Shown: in pieces, positions 4,460 through 9,106 of the stretch
How positions within the stretch are numbered: the stretch's first letter is position 1
Layout: every line of letters begins with the position of its first letter
Assembly (NCBI GenBank): GCA_902778985.1
Contig: CACYZS010000062.1
Coordinates: 1-9,106 of the forward strand
DNA length: 9,106 nucleotides
From: an uncultured Ruminococcus sp.
GTDB lineage: Bacteria > Bacillota > Clostridia > Oscillospirales > CAG-272
Direction of reading: 5' to 3'
The notes under the pieces: generated by a model
The model's database searches: none
The model's input: the letters and a program-made list of their open reading frames with translations, nothing else
What the model was told of the DNA's origin: nothing
Program-made: the position numbers and the translations under genes

Positions 4460-7069
4460 ATGGACAAGACAAATCAAATGCAAAAGGAACAAACTTCCCC
4501 GCGGCGCAGAACGGAGCGGGCGATCCGCGTTTTGGCGGGTCCCGGGACCGCCCCGGGCACGGCGCTCCTGATCTGGTTCTTTTCGGGGCTGCTCGGATTT
4601 CTGTTCGCGCCCGACGCGCTGCTCTTCTCGGCGCGTCCGATCGGGATCGCGTGGCTGACGGCGCTACCCGGAACGGCTGCGGTCGCGGGGCTGCTCGGCG
4701 GGCTTGCCGGCTGCCTCTTCCTCGGGCGGAGCGGGATCGTGTACGGTTCGCTTCTGCTGCTTGCGGCCGGGGCGAGAATGATCGTCAGCGTCCCCGGGAA
4801 GGGGCGGCGGTTTTTGCCCGATTCTCCGGGGCTCTTCCGCGAGCCGTCGCAGGTGCGCGCCTCGATTGCCTGCATCGCCGGCTTCGTTTCCTCGGGGTAC
4901 CAGTTGTTCGCCGTTGGGTTGTCGACCGAGGGGCTGTTGTTCGCGCTCACCATGATCCTCGGCTGCACGACGCTCTCGCTGCTCTTCTCGGCGTTCTTCG
5001 ACGGCGGGGTGACGCCGGGGGAACTCACCGGGCGCGCCGAAACGCCGCCGCGGACGCGGACGGCGTCGTTCTTTACCCAGATCGGGGCGCTCTCGATCCT
5101 GTTTTTTCTCGTGCGCTCGCTCTCGGCGTATTCGCTGTTCGGTCTGTCGCTCTCGGGCGTCGCCGCGGGGCTGCTCACGCTCTTCGTGTCGCGGCGGTAC
5201 GGCGCTCTGCGCGGCTGCGTCGCGGGTCTGCTCACGACGCTCGGGACGGGGCCGCTCTTTGCCCCGGCGTTCGCGCTCTTCGGGCTGTTTTCGGGGATCC
5301 TCTGGGAGGTCGGCGCGGTCTACGCCGTCGGGCTCGGGGTCGCCGCCGCGTCGGTCTGGTGCTCCTACGTCGGGGGACTGTCGGGGTTCCTTTCCACCGC
5401 GCCCGAACTCACGGTCGCCGCGCTCTTCGGGCTCCCCCTGATCCCGCGCGTCCTCTCGGAGGGGAGCGTCCGGCGCGCCGAGGAGAACGTGCGGGCGGGA
5501 GAGGAAGCGGTGCGCCGCCTGACCGAGGCGCACGACGGGGAGCGAAAGACCCGGATCGCCGCGCTCTCCGACGCGTTCTCTTCCCTGTCCCGCGTTTTCC
5601 GCACCGTCTCCGACGGCGCGAGCCGCCCCGACCGGGCGGAGTACGTATCGGCGTGCGACGCCGCGTGCAGCAAGTACTGTACGGGATGCGCCCGCCGCGC
5701 GGAGTGTTGGGAACAGGGGGATCGCCCGGCGTACGAAGCCGTGCGGATCTTGTCCGACCGGCTCTATACCGAGCGCCCCGCGTCTGCGGACTGCCTCCCC
5801 GACGGGGGGATCCGCGAGTGCGAATATCTGGACGCGATCCTCCGCGACATCCGCGAGGCGGGCGCCGCCCTGCTCCGCTCCGGCCGTACGGGGCGGATCG
5901 GCGAGGGGATCGGGCTGGACTACGAACTGGTGGCGAAACTGCTCTCCGAGGCGGCGGAAGCCGACGCCGCCGAGAACCGCGAGGACGTCAAACTCGGGCT
6001 GGAACTGCGCCGCCGACTGCCCGAATTCGGGATCCGGAACGGCACGGTCTCGGTTTTCGGCGACCGGCGAAAATGGATCGTCGCGGGCGGGGTCGGCTGC
6101 GAGGGGGCGTCCTCGGACTCCGACGGGATCCGGCGCGCCTTTGAGGAGACGGTCGGTTGTCCCCTGACGCGTCCGGCGTTTGAGATCCGGGGCGGGACGG
6201 TCACGCTCGTGACCGAGAGCGCCAGGCGGTACCGCACCGAGACCTGCCGCGCCTACCGCTCCGCCGACCCCGGGGGCAGTTCGGGCGACACGGTCGGCTT
6301 TTTCGAGAACCGGCGGGACTACTTTTACGCCCTGCTCTCGGACGGCATGGGTTGCGGCCCGACCGCCGCCCTGACTTCGGGCGTGACGACGCTCTTTCTC
6401 GAAAAGATGCTCGGCGCGGGCAACGCCAAGACCACCACGCTGAAACTGCTGAACAACCTGCTCCGCAACTGCGGCGAGGAGAACGCCGCGACGGTCGACC
6501 TGCTCGAGTTTGATCTGCTTTCGGGGCGCGCGACCTTCATCAAGAGCGGCGCCGCGCCGTCCTACGTCAAGCGGGGCGGCAGCCTGTTCCGCATCCGCTC
6601 GAAGACCGTGCCGGTCGGGATGATGGCGACGCTCGACGCCGAGAAGATCCGCTTCGACGCCGCGCCGGGCGACGTGATCGTGATGCTCTCGGACGGCGTC
6701 AGCCAGACGCCCGAGGACGCGCCGTGGCTGCTCGAACTGCTCTCCGGGAAGTGGGAGGACGACCTGCAGGACGTGGCGCAGCGCATCGTCGCGGTGGCGA
6801 GCCGGACGCGGGAACACAAGGACGACCTTTCGGTCGCCCTGATCCGGATCCTGGCGGCGGAGGACGCAGCCGAACGCGCGCCGGAAGCGGAACCGACGTC
6901 CGTCGCCGCGCCCCTGACGCCCGTGTCCGTCGCCGTCCCCGAAGAAGGGGACGAGCCGCCGGAAGGATCGGACGAAGACGCCCAAGCCGCGCCCGAAGAG
7001 GACAGCCCCGCGCCCGCCCCGCCGCTTGCCCTGCCCGCCCCGGGAGACGGGGCGCGCGAAGCGTCGTAA
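4460..7069 (+). CDS. spoIIE: Stage II sporulation protein E, PP2C-type phosphatase (SpoIIE)
   Basis: SpoIIE sits at the polar septum and dephosphorylates the anti-anti-sigma factor SpoIIAA, which frees sigma-F in the forespore; in Bacillus it also binds FtsZ. This 869-residue protein has the expected three parts. Residues ~33-330 are a run of about ten hydrophobic segments. The middle region (~335-600) has a coiled-coil-like start and a cysteine cluster, C399, C403, C407, C410 and C417, ending in ECW. The C-terminal PP2C domain (~605-797) has SGDT (608-611), the metal-binding Asp628 in LSDGMG, Asp745 in LSDGV and Asp788/789 in DDLSVAL. These correspond to the essential aspartates of the family. 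A 72-residue acidic Pro/Ala-rich tail (798-869) is extra. I chose ATG 4460 (AAAGGA ~12 bases upstream); an in-frame ATG at 4412 overlaps the -10 promoter box and cannot be used. The gene stands alone, convergent with MATE. Confidence 0.94.
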   Translation: MDKTNQMQKEQTSPRRRTERAIRVLAGPGTAPGTALLIWFFSGLLGFLFAPDALLFSARPIGIAWLTALPGTAAVAGLLGGLAGCLFLGRSGIVYGSLLLLAAGARMIVSVPGKGRRFLPDSPGLFREPSQVRASIACIAGFVSSGYQLFAVGLSTEGLLFALTMILGCTTLSLLFSAFFDGGVTPGELTGRAETPPRTRTASFFTQIGALSILFFLVRSLSAYSLFGLSLSGVAAGLLTLFVSRRYGALRGCVAGLLTTLGTGPLFAPAFALFGLFSGILWEVGAVYAVGLGVAAASVWCSYVGGLSGFLSTAPELTVAALFGLPLIPRVLSEGSVRRAEENVRAGEEAVRRLTEAHDGERKTRIAALSDAFSSLSRVFRTVSDGASRPDRAEYVSACDAACSKYCTGCARRAECWEQGDRPAYEAVRILSDRLYTERPASADCLPDGGIRECEYLDAILRDIREAGAALLRSGRTGRIGEGIGLDYELVAKLLSEAAEADAAENREDVKLGLELRRRLPEFGIRNGTVSVFGDRRKWIVAGGVGCEGASSDSDGIRRAFEETVGCPLTRPAFEIRGGTVTLVTESARRYRTETCRAYRSADPGGSSGDTVGFFENRRDYFYALLSDGMGCGPTAALTSGVTTLFLEKMLGAGNAKTTTLKLLNNLLRNCGEENAATVDLLEFDLLSGRATFIKSGAAPSYVKRGGSLFRIRSKTVPVGMMATLDAEKIRFDAAPGDVIVMLSDGVSQTPEDAPWLLELLSGKWEDDLQDVAQRIVAVASRTREHKDDLSVALIRILAAEDAAERAPEAEPTSVAAPLTPVSVAVPEEGDEPPEGSDEDAQAAPEEDSPAPAPPLALPAPGDGAREAS

Positions 7070-7118
7070 AACGAGGCGGGAAAGGGAAAAATCAAGACCG
7101 CCCCCCGGTGAAAATGAG

Positions 7119-7227
7119 ATACGGAGCGCCGCAAGCGGCGCTCCGTATGATATAGCCGCCTTGCGGCGGCTATGATATGTTTCTGCGGAACATGATATAC
7201 CGCCCGTGTCATCACGGGCGGTATGAT
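7119..7227. repeat. Array of four non-identical hairpins separated by GAT
   Basis: Four perfect or near-perfect hairpins lie head to tail. H1: 13 bp, ATACGGAGCGCCG (7119-7131) with 7136-7148. H2: 9 bp, ATAGCCGCC (7152-7160) with 7165-7173. H3: 7 bp with one wobble, ATGTTTC (7177-7183) with 7187-7193. H4: 12 bp, ATACCGCCCGTG (7197-7208) with 7213-7224. Every stem begins and ends with AT, and exactly GAT follows each one (7149-7151, 7174-7176, 7194-7196, 7225-7227). The last GAT touches the MATE stop codon at 7228. The stems differ in sequence while their form is kept. No T-tract follows, so they are not ordinary terminators, though they sit where two convergent transcripts end. Confidence 0.87.
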
Positions 7228-8673
7228 TTATGCAGGGGGAGCGGCTTTTTCGATCTCGCGCTTGCGCCGTCGGAACAGGACCAAAAAGATCACGACGTCC
7301 ACGGCGAGCGTGATCGCCCAGGAGACGGGATAGGAGGTCATCAGCGTCCGAAGCGAGGGCGAGAGCGGTACGACGAAGGCGATCCAGAGGATGCGCAGAC
7401 CGCAGATGCCGCCGATCGCGACGGCGGTGGGCAGAAACGAGGCGCCCATGCCGCGGATCGCGCTCGACATCACGCCCATAAAGCCGCAGAGGAAGTAGGT
7501 CCCGACCACCAGCGTCAGGCGGGAGAACGCCACCTGCATCGCTTCGGGAGAGTCGGGGAGATAGAGTTTGACGAGCGGCTCGCGGAACAGAAGGATCGCG
7601 CCGTCGATCGCCAACCAGAAGATCAAAACGTAGGCAAGGCAGACCAGGACCGTCCACCCGATCCGGCGCAGGTTTTTCGCCCCGTAGTTCTGTCCGACGA
7701 ACGCCATGCTCGCGGCGTCGGGGGCGTTGATCGCCGTCCACCCGAACCCCTCGAGGCTCGCCGCGGCGGTCGAACCCGCGATCACGACGTCGCCGAAGGA
7801 GTTGATGGTCGACTGGATCAATACGTTCGAGAAGGAGAACAGGCTCGACTGGATCCCCGCCGGAACGCCGTGGCGCAGGATGCGGAGCAGTTGGCTCTTC
7901 TTTAAGGAGAGTTTTTTAAGCGACAGGCGGCAGGCGTTGTTCTGCCGGGCAAGGAAGAAGAGCGCGGCGGCGGCGGACAGGTATTGGCTGACGATCGTGG
8001 CGGTCGCGACGCCGTCGACCGTCATCGAGAACTCGATCACGAGCAGAAGGTTCAACCCCACGTTGACCAGCCCCGCGCCCCCGAGAATGTAGAGCGGACG
8101 GCGCGCGTCGCCCGCGGTGCGCAGGATCGCCGCGCCGAAGTTGTAGACCATGTTGGCGGGCGTGCCGCAGAAGTAGATCCGGAGATAGAGCGACGCGTCG
8201 TCGATCAGCGTTTCGGAACAGTTCATCCAGCGGAGGAAGGTCGGCGCGAAGACAAATCCGACCGCCCCGACCGCGACGCCGAGGATCGCCGAAACGGCGA
8301 TCGCCGTGTGCGTGAGCGCCGACGCTTCCTTTTCGTCGCGCGCCCCGAGCGCGATCGCGATGGTGACGCTCGAACCGACCGACAACCCGAGGAACAGACC
8401 GATCAGCAGGTTGATCAGCGATCCGGTGCACCCCACGGCGGAGATCGCGTGGTCGCCGTCCTCGACGAAGCGTCCGAGCACGACCAGGTCGGCGGCGTTG
8501 TAGAACAGCGAGAGAAGCCCGGTCAGAACGACCGGGAGCGCAAAGGCGAAAACCCCCGGAAACAGGGGGCCGCTTACCATATTCAGTTTGCGCGCGCGGG
8601 GGCGCGATCCCCTCTGAGAGGGCGGGGTTGACTCGGCGCCGGAGGACGCCGTGCCGGTGGCTTTCGGTTCCAT
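7228..8673 (-). CDS. MATE family efflux transporter
   Basis: This is a 481-residue cation-coupled multidrug/metabolite exporter of the MATE (MatE) family with twelve predicted membrane segments in two related halves (about 36-250 and 262-470). Landmarks are LFYNAADLVVLGRF (56-69), AVGCTGSLINLLIGLFLGLSVG (79-100), RTAGDARRPLY (185-195), HGVPAGIQSSLFS (268-280, start of the second half), AFVGQNYGAKN (324-334) and SAIRGMGASFLP (404-415). The pattern resembles the YoeA-like subgroup common in Bacillota; the substrate cannot be told. ATG 8673 has AAAGG eight bases upstream. The next candidate, ATG 8580 (Met32), begins where family members usually begin but has no ribosome binding site. The first 31 residues are thus a polar, basic Ser/Pro/Arg tail, probably cytoplasmic. 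No promoter is visible upstream, where AT-rich recombinase DNA begins within ~40 bases. The gene ends at the hairpin array. Confidence 0.94.
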   Translation of the reverse strand: MEPKATGTASSGAESTPPSQRGSRPRARKLNMVSGPLFPGVFAFALPVVLTGLLSLFYNAADLVVLGRFVEDGDHAISAVGCTGSLINLLIGLFLGLSVGSSVTIAIALGARDEKEASALTHTAIAVSAILGVAVGAVGFVFAPTFLRWMNCSETLIDDASLYLRIYFCGTPANMVYNFGAAILRTAGDARRPLYILGGAGLVNVGLNLLLVIEFSMTVDGVATATIVSQYLSAAAALFFLARQNNACRLSLKKLSLKKSQLLRILRHGVPAGIQSSLFSFSNVLIQSTINSFGDVVIAGSTAAASLEGFGWTAINAPDAASMAFVGQNYGAKNLRRIGWTVLVCLAYVLIFWLAIDGAILLFREPLVKLYLPDSPEAMQVAFSRLTLVVGTYFLCGFMGVMSSAIRGMGASFLPTAVAIGGICGLRILWIAFVVPLSPSLRTLMTSYPVSWAITLAVDVVIFLVLFRRRKREIEKAAPPA

Positions 8674-8675
8674 GA

Positions 8676-9106
8676 AAGCGGCCTTTCAAAAAGCGGTCAG
8701 AACTCGTTTTTGAGACTTCTCGCGAAGAGTTGTTTGATGCAGTCCAGAAACGGATGAACTCTGAATATACTCATTTAGAAAAAGTATCTGGAAACGCATT
8801 TGCAGACAAGTCGAGAGCACATGTATCGCTGTTATCAAAGTTGTTTATATGCCCTGAGTGCAGTCGTTTCTTATGTGGTGAATATAGATGGCGGGATGAT
8901 CGTTTGGTTGCGACTTACCGTTGTGGAGAACAGCACAAGAAGAGAGGTAATTTCGCTATGCCTCTGTATGATACGGCAATTTGGAGTTTCTGCAAAGGTA
9001 ATATTGAGACGTACCTTGATTTCTTGAAAAAAGCCTCTGGGACTGATACCGAAGAGATTGAGAAGCGGATAGCTAACTTTGAGCAGATGATCGAGGCTAT
9101 CGAGAA
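8676..9106 (+). pseudogene. Large serine recombinase, C-terminal part only (5'-truncated, runs off the window)
   Basis: A plus-strand frame is open from the TGA at 8673-8675 to the end of the window (first ATG 8754). From about 8712 the translation reads like the middle and C-terminal part of large serine recombinases (resolvase/invertase superfamily). It has an SREELFDAVQKRM segment, then LLSKLFICPECSRFLCGEY with Cys codons at 8850 and 8859. YRCGEQH follows, with Cys at 8922 and His at 8934, as in the recombinase zinc beta-ribbon. It then enters a charged stretch, EEIEKRIANFEQMIEAIE, like the coiled-coil insert. The N-terminal catalytic resolvase domain and DNA-binding recombinase domain are absent: upstream lies MATE on the opposite strand. 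Base composition (about 38% GC in 8761-8820) differs sharply from the GC-rich neighbours. This is probably a mobile-element remnant or a gene rearranged at this junction. The family call is from pattern recognition and not searched. Confidence 0.75.

Noticed and set aside
7119..7227. CRISPR array or tandem terminators
   Set aside because: The units are not identical, there are no unique spacers of constant length (only GAT), and no T-tracts follow the stems.
4664..7741. Very long open frame on the minus strand opposite spoIIE
   Set aside because: It is a product of high GC content; the translation is Arg/Pro-rich without domains, while the plus strand encodes clear SpoIIE.
8800..9027. 75-codon plus-strand frame
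   Set aside because: It overlaps the recombinase frame, which is open across the whole region and shows a zinc-ribbon pattern.

Overview
The window looks like a chromosomal segment of an endospore-forming, high-GC member of the Bacillota (class Clostridia, possibly gut-associated; the order cannot be fixed from this sequence). The case rests on two sporulation/germination genes (a GerA-type germinant receptor subunit and SpoIIE), a T-box riboswitch ahead of a threonyl-tRNA synthetase gene, and AGGAG-type ribosome binding sites. Codons are strongly GC-rich at third positions up to about 8690. The last ~410 bases are visibly AT-richer and look foreign.

Layout, left to right. Bases 1-204 hold no gene: a fragment of a GC-rich palindromic repeat, a rho-independent hairpin pointing right, and an inverted repeat. 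On the minus strand, 205-1653 encodes a GerA-family spore germination protein with a good forespore (sigma-G type) promoter match just upstream. Facing right is a textbook sigma-A promoter, a complete T-box leader with a Thr specifier (ACC), an antiterminator and a competing terminator, and then thrS. thrS is broken: about 26 codons of the editing domain are missing near 2390 and the frame shifts, leaving a 109-codon N-terminal piece and a 457-codon piece with the intact catalytic and anticodon-binding regions. A perfect hairpin terminator lies between thrS and a convergent 82-residue XRE-type regulator (3835-4083, minus). The 376-base gap after it carries a candidate operator, a Spo0A-box match, an orphan terminator and an extended -10 promoter. 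spoIIE (4460-7069, plus) follows, with an unusual acidic Pro/Ala-rich tail.

Between spoIIE and a convergent MATE efflux gene (7228-8673, minus) lies a striking array of four different hairpins, each begun by AT and ended by AT, separated by exactly GAT, with the last GAT abutting the MATE stop codon. To the right of MATE, an AT-richer plus-strand reading frame without a recognisable beginning encodes the zinc-ribbon and coiled-coil part of a large serine recombinase. It runs off the window and marks the edge or remnant of a mobile element.

Functionally, SpoIIE (sigma-F activation after asymmetric division) and the GerA protein (germinant sensing in the spore inner membrane) belong to the sporulation cycle. 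ThrS, the XRE regulator and the MATE pump are probably unrelated neighbours, each with its own signals. I see no defence system or biosynthetic cluster. The best leads are the hairpin array, the interrupted thrS behind an intact riboswitch, and the recombinase remnant.
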